From Pseudomonas putida W15Oct28 (GTDB lineage Bacteria > Pseudomonadota > Gammaproteobacteria > Pseudomonadales > Pseudomonadaceae), in contig NZ_JENB01000038.1 in the NCBI RefSeq assembly GCF_000708715.2, forward strand, positions 1-46,970: a stretch of 46,970 nt of DNA, given 5' to 3'. This document shows, piece after piece, positions 1 through 6,469 of this stretch (position 1 is its first letter; each line of letters begins with the position of its first letter). The notes below the pieces were generated by a model, which did no database searches, had not been told where the DNA came from, and saw nothing but the letters and a program-made list of their open reading frames with translations. The position numbers were made by a program, and so were the translations under genes.

Positions 1-33
1 GTCGGAAACCCGCGCCATCGCGCCATCGCGTTA

Positions 34-80
34 GCGGGCTGGCGGGCTGGCGGGCTGGCGGGCTGGCGGGCTGGCGGGCT
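34..80. repeat. Octanucleotide tandem repeat GGCGGGCT
   Basis: Five perfect head-to-tail copies of GGCGGGCT fill 41-80, preceded by a 7-base partial copy at 34-40. Just upstream, CGCGCCAT occurs twice in tandem (about 11-26). No convincing gene overlaps; a minus-strand reading frame through it (31-216) has no recognisable protein. An 8-bp unit is not a multiple of three, so copy changes would shift any frame crossing it. Confidence 0.9.
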
Positions 81-190
81 GGCCACCAGGTTGCTGAAAT
101 TTCAATGATTGAAAATCTATCGCACGGCTGCATGAGAGCAGATTCTTGCCGGTGCGGTAAGGATAAGGTTCGGTGTTCAAGAAGCTGCAC

Positions 191-225
191 AATTCACCCC
201 GGTTCACCTGATTCACCAGTTCACT
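191..225. repeat. Cluster of GGTGAA-like iterons
   Basis: TTCAC (TGAA on the minus strand, mostly inside GGTGAA) recurs at 193, 203, 212 and 220, a spacing of 8-10 bp. Phage P4 replication origins carry iterons built on GGTGAACA, and this element carries a primase-helicase, so an origin is conceivable. That link is inference; the repeats are short and imperfect. Confidence 0.35.
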
Positions 226-399
226 AAGCTGGGCGCCCTGCCGCTAACAAAGAGCCGCGGGTTTCCTGCCCCGTATGCTGCCCAGACTCCCAGGGTCCCC
301 CGGCTGGTTTCAGAAAATGGGAGATCGGGACTACCTCTACCGCTGAAGGCTTGAACATATAGGGGCAGGGGGTTCCTAGCTAGCCAACTCTATCCAGCG

Positions 400-521
400 G
401 TGTAACAGGTGTAATCCGTGTAACAAGAGCTACTAATCTATTGATTTTAAAGGCCGAAAGCATAGTTACACGCTAGTTTGTCCGCTCGTGCCTAGCAGTG
501 TAACGGTCGGATCGGTGTAAC
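400..521. repeat. Left GTGTAAC iteron cluster
   Basis: GTGTAAC or a one-base variant occurs at 400, 409 and 418 (exact 9-bp period), inverted at 465 (GTTACAC), and again at 498 and 515. The cluster lies upstream of the short tyrosine recombinase at 683. A mirrored cluster with the same 9-bp triplet lies at 12286-12407. The arrangement suggests a shared DNA-binding protein acting as regulator, replication initiator or recombination factor; which one cannot be told from sequence. The rest of 241-680 shows no gene I can support. Confidence 0.7.
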
Positions 522-682
522 CGCCGACAATGAGGTTCTGTGACTGAGCACTGACAATAGATCGTTACCATTCTATTTTCCGTGAACACCACGGCACGCG
601 GGCATGTAAGCTGTTCAGGAGGCCCACTGCCTACTCTCTCAGGATCGTTCGCGATTCATCACCAATCCTGACAGAGAGCACC

Positions 683-1400
683 ATGACTACATCTATCCGC
701 CGAGCAACATCCCTTCGCCCTGGACAGTTCAGGCACCTGATCCGCGTAGCATCCGTGACTAGCCGCTTACCAGAGCGCGACGTGATGCTTTTGTGGCTCA
801 CACACACGACGGGCATGCGCGTCACCGAGCTGGCCTTACTAGAGGTCGCAGACGTTCTGTATCCCAGCGGTGCCATCAAACCCGAAGTGTATCTACGCGC
901 AGAAATCACCAAGGGCTGCCGACCGCGCAATGTGTACCTTACCCATCCACGATGCCTTTCCGCCCTGGAAGGCTGGATCGCCGTTCGCTTGCGGCGCCGC
1001 TGGGGCATTTCCGGTGCTGACGAATACCGGGGGCTGCGCCCAAGCTCAAAGCTGGTCACCACACACAAGGGCCAGGCCTTTGAGCTGGCGTTCAAGCATC
1101 GTGAGCTGAGCACCGGGCCTCAGGTGCACCAGGCTTGTGATTCGCCGCAACAAACGATCAGCAGGCTCTATCGGCAGGCTGGTATCAAACAAGGTTCGTC
1201 TCACAGCGGCAGGCGTTCTCTTGCTGCAAAAGTCTTGGCCGCGACCGGAGACGTGGAGACGTGGAGACGTGGAGACGTGGAGACGTGGAGACGTGGAGAC
1301 AGTACAGACGATCCTCAGACATCCGAAGCTTGACCACAGCAAACCCTACTTGAACGTTGATCGGGTCGTAATCAGGCGAGCTTTTGAGATCGCACTTTAG
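683..1400 (+). pseudogene. Short tyrosine recombinase, frameshifted by an octamer repeat
   Basis: The frame from 683 encodes a compact site-specific recombinase without an obvious N-terminal core-binding domain. Visible catalytic residues are R46 (TGMRVTE), K77 in a beta-hairpin (ITKGCR) and H174-x-x-R177 (HSGRR). After TGDVET the frame runs through six copies of GTGGAGAC and stops at 1333, losing the final His and Tyr. In another frame, immediately after the repeat, the expected C-terminus follows: VQTILRHPKLDH then KPYLNVD, ending at 1398-1400. With one, four or seven repeat copies the whole protein of about 230 residues would be in frame. The gene is therefore either a contingency (phase-variable) locus now OFF, or a broken gene. 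The ATG at 683 follows a purine-rich AGAGAG stretch. Confidence 0.85.
1253..1300 (+). repeat. Octanucleotide tandem repeat GTGGAGAC x6 inside recombinase
   Basis: Six perfect copies of GTGGAGAC occupy 1253-1300 within the coding sequence between the HxxR motif and the catalytic tyrosine. Five extra copies add 40 bp, which is 13 codons plus one base, so the present allele is out of frame. Slipped-strand changes of one copy would move it among three frames. Confidence 0.95.
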
Positions 1401-1445
1401 GTTGCTAATTATTCGCAACGCTTGGGAAAGGGATGGTATATTTTT

Positions 1446-1474
1446 GGCAATCTAACCGGCAAAAATTATTGCCG
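1446..1474. promoter_or_regulatory. Palindromic operator candidate upstream of fic
   Basis: A perfect inverted repeat CGGCAA-6 bp-TTGCCG spans 1457-1474, and a further GGCAA half-site lies at 1446-1450; another GGCAA abuts the fic start (1525-1529). The symmetry and position fit an operator. Because the Fic protein carries a C-terminal winged helix, autoregulation is possible, but that is inference. Confidence 0.5.
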
Positions 1475-1529
1475 AAAAAAGGTATCGCCCTTTATCTATA
1501 AGGGCTCACGTCAGGTAGTTAAACGGCAA

Positions 1530-2723
1530 ATGTCATTCACACCGTTCATTCTTCAAGACACGGCCCCCGAGGAGCTTCAGGACCAGATCGTCAAGGTCAT
1601 GCTTCTCGATGCCGAACTCAACGCCAAGATCCCGCGCCCGCTGCTCGTGCCGATGACCAACCTGCTGCGCGTGGTGAACTCTTACTACTCCAATAAAATC
1701 GAGGGCAACTCCACGGTACCGGCAGACATCCTCCGGGCCGAGCAGGCCCAGGACGCGCCGCGAGAGGTCAAAGCTAGCAAGGACTTTTTGGAGATCAAGC
1801 GCCATATTGAAGCCCAGCGCCGCCTCACCGATGACCCAATCGACCCGGTTGCGGTCTGCACTCGGGACACCATCTCTCGCCTGCACCGCGAGTTCTACGT
1901 CGGTGCGCCCGAGGAAATGCTGGATATCCAGCTGAACGACAAGGGCGACGTGGTCCGCATGGTGCCTGGCGTATTCCGCGAGTACGGCGTCCGCGTCGGC
2001 CACCACACCCCGCCGACCGTCGAGCAGATGCAGGGCCACCTCGCCCAGTTCGAGCGCGTGTACCGGCTGGACTGGATCCATGGCCTGTCGAAGTTCCTCG
2101 CCGCCGCTGCGTCGCACCACCGGCTGATGTGGATTCACCCCTTCATGGATGGCAACGGCCGCACAGGGCGTCTATTCACCGACCAGTACCTCAAGGCCGC
2201 CGGATTCGGCGGTTATGGGCTGTGGTCGATGAGCCGTGGCTTCGCTCGCAACACCGCCGCGTACTACGACATGCTCAATGCAGCCGACCATCCCCGCAAA
2301 GGTGATCACGAGGACGGTCGGGGCATCCTGTCGGATAGTGGCCTGCTACGCTGGACCCGGTACTTCACCGAGACCGCGCTGGACCAGGTGCAGTATTTCA
2401 GCACACAGCTGGACCCGGATCAGCTCAGCAAGCGGATCGATGTGTACTTTGAGATGCGCAGCCGTGGCGCGCTTTCGGACGGCAAGGGCAACCCCCTACC
2501 CGAGCTGCGGATCGAGGCCCGGCACGTCTACAAGACGCTGCTGTACATGGGCGACCAGCCGCGAGCCGAGCTGCAGGCCAGCCTTGGCGTCGGTGAGCGC
2601 ACAACCCGGGGCCTGTTGAGTCAGATGTCAAAAGAGGGCTTGATCACCCTCGACGGCCGCAAGCCGGTATCTCTGAACCTCTCGCGACACTCAATCGAGT
2701 TTCTGTTCCCCTACCTCTGGTAG
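1530..2723 (+). CDS. Fic family protein (AMP-transferase-like) with winged helix
   Basis: The 397-residue product has the Fic active-site motif HPFMDGNGRTGR at residues 203-214, whose His is the catalytic base for transferring AMP or another nucleotide moiety to target hydroxyls. An N-terminal S-x-x-x-E-G motif (SNKIEG, 54-59) matches the inhibitory helix of self-inhibited (class II) Fic proteins, so no separate antitoxin is needed. The last 75 residues look like a winged helix-turn-helix (RAELQASLGVGERTTRGLL). The frame opens further upstream at 1422, but that extension crosses the operator-like palindrome, so I chose the ATG at 1530. Target and role in the cell are unknown; Fic genes are frequent cargo of mobile elements. 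Confidence 0.9.
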   Translation: MSFTPFILQDTAPEELQDQIVKVMLLDAELNAKIPRPLLVPMTNLLRVVNSYYSNKIEGNSTVPADILRAEQAQDAPREVKASKDFLEIKRHIEAQRRLTDDPIDPVAVCTRDTISRLHREFYVGAPEEMLDIQLNDKGDVVRMVPGVFREYGVRVGHHTPPTVEQMQGHLAQFERVYRLDWIHGLSKFLAAAASHHRLMWIHPFMDGNGRTGRLFTDQYLKAAGFGGYGLWSMSRGFARNTAAYYDMLNAADHPRKGDHEDGRGILSDSGLLRWTRYFTETALDQVQYFSTQLDPDQLSKRIDVYFEMRSRGALSDGKGNPLPELRIEARHVYKTLLYMGDQPRAELQASLGVGERTTRGLLSQMSKEGLITLDGRKPVSLNLSRHSIEFLFPYLW

Positions 2724-2763
2724 GGTGCGGAATAACTGATCCAAATTAAGGGCAAAAATCCAC

Positions 2764-3000
2764 ATGTCTCAACCCCAACACGCAGCACACCCCGGGGACT
2801 GCACATTTCTTGGCACCCTGGGGCGATTCGACCTTTATTTGGGCCCTCAAGGGCTCCCAGTTTCAGTTGTGATCGCACGATGGGGAAATGGTGCCAATTT
2901 TTACCAGTGGCCGGTTGATCGTGAGCCGCGGTCGACTGTGCACCTTGAGGCTTTCGACCATGCCGTAAGCCTTGCGCGCAAGAAGGGCTACTTGGACTGA
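2764..3000 (+). CDS. Hypothetical protein, 78 aa
   Basis: A small soluble protein that I do not recognise. It has a mixed beta-rich start (FLGTLGRFDLYLG), a central WGNGANFYQWP stretch and a short C-terminal helix ending KKGYLD. It lies 40 bp after fic on the same strand, with a purine-rich AAGGGC 14-19 bp upstream of the ATG. There is no signal peptide or membrane segment. Together with the following genes it forms the accessory cargo of the element. Confidence 0.6.
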   Translation: MSQPQHAAHPGDCTFLGTLGRFDLYLGPQGLPVSVVIARWGNGANFYQWPVDREPRSTVHLEAFDHAVSLARKKGYLD

Positions 3001-3104
3001 TGCGGCTGATCGGCTGTGAGCATCACAGGCCAGCAAGCGCGTAGTGCTGAGGCCGTAGCAGCAGGGGAAATTTTTGAGCTTGCGAAATCGAAGAGGGAGC
3101 TTAG

Positions 3105-3332
3105 ATGCGGGTTATCGGATGGATACTACGGGTGTTGGCGTGCGTATGGCTCTTATCTGGAGGGCTGCGTGTTGTGCTTGCATTCGTGGGGGCGAGAGCG
3201 CTTGGGCCAGGTAATCACTTGTTGATGGGGACTATCACCCTGGTTCTCGCGGTTGTGACTTTCTGGGCAAGCGGCAAGCTGTTAGATCGAGCAGACAAAG
3301 CAAAACAGGCAGTCCAGCGCAGAACGGAATAG
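3105..3332 (+). CDS. Small two-span membrane protein, 75 aa
   Basis: Two hydrophobic segments are visible (about residues 4-28 and 38-57), separated by a short loop and followed by a charged cytoplasmic-looking tail (DRADKAKQAVQRRTE). A good ribosome site AGGGAG precedes the ATG. The family is not recognised; size and topology would fit an immunity protein, a holin-like protein or a general small membrane protein, and nothing decides among these. The first copy of the cargo intergenic repeat begins right after its stop codon. Confidence 0.65.
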   Translation: MRVIGWILRVLACVWLLSGGLRVVLAFVGARALGPGNHLLMGTITLVLAVVTFWASGKLLDRADKAKQAVQRRTE

Positions 3333-3335
3333 TAG

Positions 3336-3403
3336 GGGAAAACGCTCATCTGCACCCAAGCCCCGGCCTAAAAACCGGGCCGAGGACGTAGAAGTGTCGT
3401 TTC
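3336..3403 (+). repeat. Cargo intergenic repeat, copy A
   Basis: Starts with GGGGAAAACGCTCATCTG and contains the conserved core ACCCAAGCCCCGGCC, a hairpin (CCCGG...CCGGG) and ACGTAGAAG, ending CGTTTCCCC, which is an inverted match to its own start GGGGAAAACG. Related copies lie at 3758 and 4781. Each sits directly after a stop codon and before the ribosome site of the next ORF. Confidence 0.75.
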
Positions 3404-3424
3404 CCCATAGGCAGGAGTTTCAAG

Positions 3425-3754
3425 ATGCAGCACGTAGGCGATTTGATTGTTACCGATACCCAAGAGACTTCTGGTCAAGTTACTGGCACCACTTACGTGC
3501 GCGCTGGAGGGGTTTTGATTGCCCGTGGACAGCTATCAGGCGGGTTAATTATCGAAGCTGGCGGCCACGCCATCGTTCATGGCCTGGTTTCTCGCAACGT
3601 GTTGAATCAGGGGTCACTTGAACTGCTAGGCCAGGTTTCAGGCAAGGTAATTGGGAATCCGCCGATCAACCCAGTAAAGCCGGTCCAAATCGTCGGTAAT
3701 GATCTTGAAGTTCCGTGTCGCGGCAAGACCACCTCATGGACGTACACCGTCTAG
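3425..3754 (+). CDS. Beta-helix protein, bactofilin-like / polymer-forming repeat
   Basis: The 109-residue product is made of short hydrophobic/glycine repeats (GVLIARGQLSGGLIIEAGG, then HAIVHGLVSRNV, then LELLGQVSGKVIG) with the periodicity of a right-handed beta-helix, as in bactofilins and polymer-forming cytoskeletal proteins. The rung pattern 'A.V.G.V.G.V' is clear; the assignment to the bactofilin family itself is tentative. AGGAG precedes the ATG by 7 bp. No signal peptide is seen. It is flanked by copies A and B of the cargo repeat, so it has the layout of a discrete cassette. A role in defence or as an immunity protein cannot be read from sequence. Confidence 0.65.
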   Translation: MQHVGDLIVTDTQETSGQVTGTTYVRAGGVLIARGQLSGGLIIEAGGHAIVHGLVSRNVLNQGSLELLGQVSGKVIGNPPINPVKPVQIVGNDLEVPCRGKTTSWTYTV

Positions 3755-3757
3755 CTC

Positions 3758-3840
3758 GAGGAAAACGCTTAGCTGTACCCTTAAGCCCTGGCCTAGTAAT
3801 CCGGGGCCAAATGAGTATAAGGGCGCCCATTTAGCGTCCT
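3758..3840 (+). repeat. Cargo intergenic repeat, copy B
   Basis: Starts GAGGAAAACGCTTAGCTG, keeps the core (TACCC, AAGCCCTGGCC), forms a hairpin CCCTGG...CCGGGG whose arms differ from copy A, and ends CATTTAGCGTCC. Start (GGAAAACGCT) and end (AGCGTCC) are inverted to one another. It lies between the beta-helix gene and the AbiJ-like gene. Confidence 0.75.
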
Positions 3841-3858
3841 AGCATGGGAGAGAACATC

Positions 3859-4782
3859 GTGACGGACTACTTCAGTGATCGCGAGAGCGGGCCTGTTCCT
3901 CGTATAGATCAGGAGATATCGCCGGTTGCTTGGGCCGGTATTGTGGCTGTGGTTCAGGCATATATAGCCAATGGTGGTTTTGGCTTCCGCTTTCCGGTGA
4001 ATTGTCCCGATGGAGCCGCCCCTTATGGCACTGATGAGAAAGCCCTAGGGGCCAATGTGAGGGCCTTGATGCCAGGCTTAGAATGGCCGCTTCAAACTAC
4101 TCAGACAGATCCTGATTTTAGCTTTGCGCCCCCAATTCCAATGGCTCCAGCAACACTGCTAATTCTGGATTTCGTAGAGTATGTGCATGCTGTGGTAGCG
4201 AAGCCTTTTGTAGTCAAATATCACGATTATCACAACCATAATCACTTGGCTTTTAATAAAAGTGAAGGTCAGCTTGAGTTCATGGTGGACGTTAACAGTG
4301 TATTTGCACGATGCGGAGTAGCCTACGAGTTGCAATCCGATGGGCGAGTCGTACGTCTATTGCCTCTGATTTTGCGTGAGACGCTTAGTAGAGTAGTCTT
4401 CCGAACAGGGGATAAGATCTTGGATAATGGTCTCGAAGAATCTCGTGCGAAGTTTTCCTCACCAGATCCAATCATTCGCCGGGAAGCACTTGAGCGCTTA
4501 TGGGACGCATTTGAACGGCTAAAATCGCTTGCTGATGCTGATAAAAAGAAATCAATTTCGTTGATTTTGGACGCTACTGCTAGCGAACCCACCTTCCGTA
4601 CAATGCTTGATTTAGAAGCGAAACAACTGACTGATATAGGCAACAATTTCCTCATTCGCCATTACGAAAAGCGTCAAGTGCCGGTTATCCATACAGACCA
4701 TGTTGATTACCTGTTTCACCGGCTGTTTGCGTTTATTCAACTCCTACTCAGTCGGGGTTGGGTCAACGGCATCGTACGATAG
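3859..4782 (+). CDS. Putative abortive-infection (AbiJ/HEPN-like) protein
   Basis: A protein of about 307 residues with lower GC and different codon use from the core genes. The C-terminal third (NNFLIRHYEKRQV then DHVDYLFHRLFAFIQLLL) resembles the C-terminal helical region of AbiJ-like and other HEPN-type abortive-infection proteins, including an R-H pair that could belong to a ribonuclease motif. This resemblance is from memory of the family pattern and is tentative. The frame opens at ATG 3844, which has no ribosome site, whereas GGGAGA lies well placed before the GTG at 3859, so I prefer GTG. Repeat copies B and C flank the gene. If the call holds, it is a phage-defence gene carried by the element. 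Confidence 0.5.
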   Translation: MTDYFSDRESGPVPRIDQEISPVAWAGIVAVVQAYIANGGFGFRFPVNCPDGAAPYGTDEKALGANVRALMPGLEWPLQTTQTDPDFSFAPPIPMAPATLLILDFVEYVHAVVAKPFVVKYHDYHNHNHLAFNKSEGQLEFMVDVNSVFARCGVAYELQSDGRVVRLLPLILRETLSRVVFRTGDKILDNGLEESRAKFSSPDPIIRREALERLWDAFERLKSLADADKKKSISLILDATASEPTFRTMLDLEAKQLTDIGNNFLIRHYEKRQVPVIHTDHVDYLFHRLFAFIQLLLSRGWVNGIVR

Positions 4783-4860
4783 GAAAACGCACCAGGTACA
4801 CCCAAGCCCCGGCTAAGACTGAGGCCTAGCACGTAGAAGGACGCTCATTTGACGCTCGTG
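4781..4860 (+). repeat. Cargo intergenic repeat, copy C
   Basis: Starts TAGGAAAACGCACC, includes TACACCCAAGCCCCGGC and CACGTAGAAGG as in copy A, and ends CGCTCATTTGACGCTCG similar to copy B. It begins at the stop codon of the AbiJ-like gene and precedes a ribosome site and ATG at 4878. Confidence 0.75.
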
Positions 4861-4877
4861 AAGTAGGGAATCGATCT

Positions 4878-5099
4878 ATGGCAACCATTTATGCAAAGAT
4901 CTCGCATCACCCAGGCGGAAATCGGACATTGATGGTCAGCGAAAAAAACTCACAGGTTATAACCACGTTCATTCACCATCAGGGCTGATTGTAAAATGGC
5001 GATGCATTGGCGCTCTACCGAACTATCACCACCTATATTGCTCAACTTTCTAAAGAAGGGCACCCGGTTGAGTACACGGATAACAGTCCCTCGCCCTAG
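4878..5099 (+). pseudogene. Small ORF interrupted by two stop codons
   Basis: An ATG with ribosome site AGGGA opens a frame that stays open to 4985, meets TGA at 4986 and TAA at 4992, then continues in the same frame (NGDALALYRTITTYIAQL) to a stop at 5097-5099. The part after the stops reads like a normal helical protein, so this looks like a 73-codon gene with two nonsense changes rather than a 36-residue gene. The family is not recognised. The remaining 5100-5185 holds no gene I can support; it contains a 10-codon ORF at 5109 beginning similarly (NYLGW) to the broken gene at 5653. Confidence 0.5.
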
Positions 5100-5185
5100 A
5101 AAATCCACATGACAAACTATCTTGGCTGGGGGACAGCGTAAGAATGGTGCGATTTCGCGCCTACAAACCAAATTAGGAAAACCCA

Positions 5186-5650
5186 ATGGCGACTTACCTG
5201 CTTGTAATTACTCCAAAACCAATAGCAGACCATGACTACGAGAAGGCATTCCTGGGCCTGATAGGCTGTAATCCGGCCTATGAAGATATCGATTGGAAAG
5301 GGGTAAGCACGTTTTTCAAGGTGCCGGTTGGTGATTTTTGGGCATCGCTGATCCAAATGAAGGATCAAGCAGTCCGCGACGATAGGATGCTAACAGTTGT
5401 TTGGGCATTCGATCCCTTCGACCACCTGCAGGATCGCGATCACCATGTGTATAAAAAACTTCGTCAAGAGATCCACAATTATGTTGACGACTGGGCAAAC
5501 GAGCTAGGGTCTGAGCGCACCGTGGGGTTGTACTATCACGGCCATGTTTGTTGGATTTTGGAAAACGCAAGCACTGACTTATTAACTGAAGACTTTGCTG
5601 GGTCGTTGCGTTCCCACTTCCAGGTGGTCTCTACAAAGGCCCAAGAGTAG
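5186..5650 (+). CDS. Hypothetical protein, 154 aa
   Basis: A soluble mixed alpha/beta protein of low GC. It begins with a hydrophobic beta strand (ATYLLVITPKP) and has conserved-looking aromatic and acidic positions (AFDPFDHLQDRDHH, GLYYHGHVCWILE). I recognise neither a family nor a catalytic motif. A weak GGA ribosome site (TAGGAAAACCC) precedes the ATG. It is the only intact gene in the decaying stretch 4878-6335. Its size and setting would suit an orphan immunity protein, but that is only a guess from context. Confidence 0.55.
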   Translation: MATYLLVITPKPIADHDYEKAFLGLIGCNPAYEDIDWKGVSTFFKVPVGDFWASLIQMKDQAVRDDRMLTVVWAFDPFDHLQDRDHHVYKKLRQEIHNYVDDWANELGSERTVGLYYHGHVCWILENASTDLLTEDFAGSLRSHFQVVSTKAQE

Positions 5651-5652
5651 TT

Positions 5653-5977
5653 ATGAAGCACTATCTTGGGCAAATTCACCTCAGTCCCGACCAGAATCCC
5701 ATTTCGCAGGGTGCCGCCTTGGGCTCTGTAGCAGCAGACAGTTACTGACCTCACGGAAATCGTTGGCGTCACCTTCGATAGCGAATCAGGTTTTGCCCTC
5801 ATTCCTAACGTAGGGGATGTAGTCAATGCTCCCGAAATGGAAGGGCGCTGTGGGGTGTACGGCGTAGTTAAATCCCGCCTTTTTACCTACCTGCGCTCAG
5901 GTGAAGAAATCTATTGCGGCATCAACATCGCCGTTGAAGAGGTTGGCATTGATCACGGCGCGTTGATCAAAGAATAG
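5653..5977 (+). pseudogene. Small gene broken by one-base frameshift
   Basis: The first frame starts at ATG 5653 (two bases after the previous stop) and reads MKHYLGQIHLSPDQNP to a stop at 5746-5748. The next frame then carries a long open stretch, TDLTEIVGVTFDSESG through GVYGVVKSRLFTYL to ALIKE, stopping at 5975-5977. Removing one base near 5729-5731 joins them into a single protein of about 107 residues (GSV then QQTVTDL). I do not recognise the family. The single indel suggests recent inactivation, or a sequencing error. Confidence 0.6.
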
Positions 5978-6060
5978 TGGTCGCAGGCTCGCTTAGCGGG
6001 CCTGTCGAGAGTCGATTCAGCGAGTCGGCTGCCGAGAATCGCAGACAAAATGGAAATAAC

Positions 6061-6335
6061 ATGACGCAACCTGGCAAGCCGCACCCCGCGCCGGTCCGCT
6101 GATCGAGCCGCTGACCGTCACTCTAGACGGTGAAATGCTGAATCGCCTAAACGAATACCGCGAAGCGGTGTTTCGACTCTCTGACGAAGGTTGGCCGGAG
6201 GATGCGAAGGCGCACAATGGTCCGGATCTGAATCGTAAGAAGTATCGCCCTCAGCGCAAGAGGGCTGGGCACGAGCTGCTGGATTTTCTTTGCGAACAGG
6301 CGGCCACCCAGCAGCGCACCCGCACTGCCGGCTGA
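6061..6335 (+). pseudogene. Small gene with frameshift near its start
   Basis: An ATG at 6061 has a ribosome site (GGA, 6 bp upstream) but stops after 13 codons. The other frame is open from before 6090 through GPLIEPLTVTLDGEMLNRL to 6335, with a basic, lysine/arginine-rich middle (RKKYRPQRKRAGHE). Adding one base near 6093 joins the two into about 91 residues. The internal ATG at 6135 lacks a ribosome site, which favours a frameshifted longer gene. The family is not recognised; a DNA- or RNA-binding role could be suggested from the charge only. The stretch 5978-6060 holds nothing evident. Confidence 0.5.
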
Positions 6336-6438
6336 TCCGTCTTCCATCATTTAAAAGGAGTTCCAGGTAAATAATCTCTGCACGAAAGCGCAGCCCCAGC
6401 GTAAAGCGCGTGACAGAGGTTTGAACATTTCTATTAGC

Positions 6439-6463
6439 AAACAGCCCGCTTATGCGGGCTGTT
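6439..6463. terminator. Bidirectional terminator between converging gene blocks
   Basis: AACAGCCCGC-TTAT-GCGGGCTGTT forms a perfect 10-bp stem with T-tracts in both directions. It separates the rightward cargo from the leftward replication module. Confidence 0.85.
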
Positions 6464-6469
6464 TCGGGG

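Noticed and set aside
34..80. CRISPR array
   Set aside because: The repeats are contiguous 8-mers without spacers.
31..216. A 61-residue minus-strand ORF at the left edge
   Set aside because: Its end is translated octamer repeat and no start with ribosome site or family pattern is visible.
3016..3225. A 69-residue ORF with GTG start overlapping the two-span membrane protein
   Set aside because: The overlapping gene at 3105 has a better ribosome site and clear membrane helices.
3336..4860. Integron attC sites
   Set aside because: Repeat position and inverted ends are similar to attC, but the GTTRRRY core and an integron integrase are absent.
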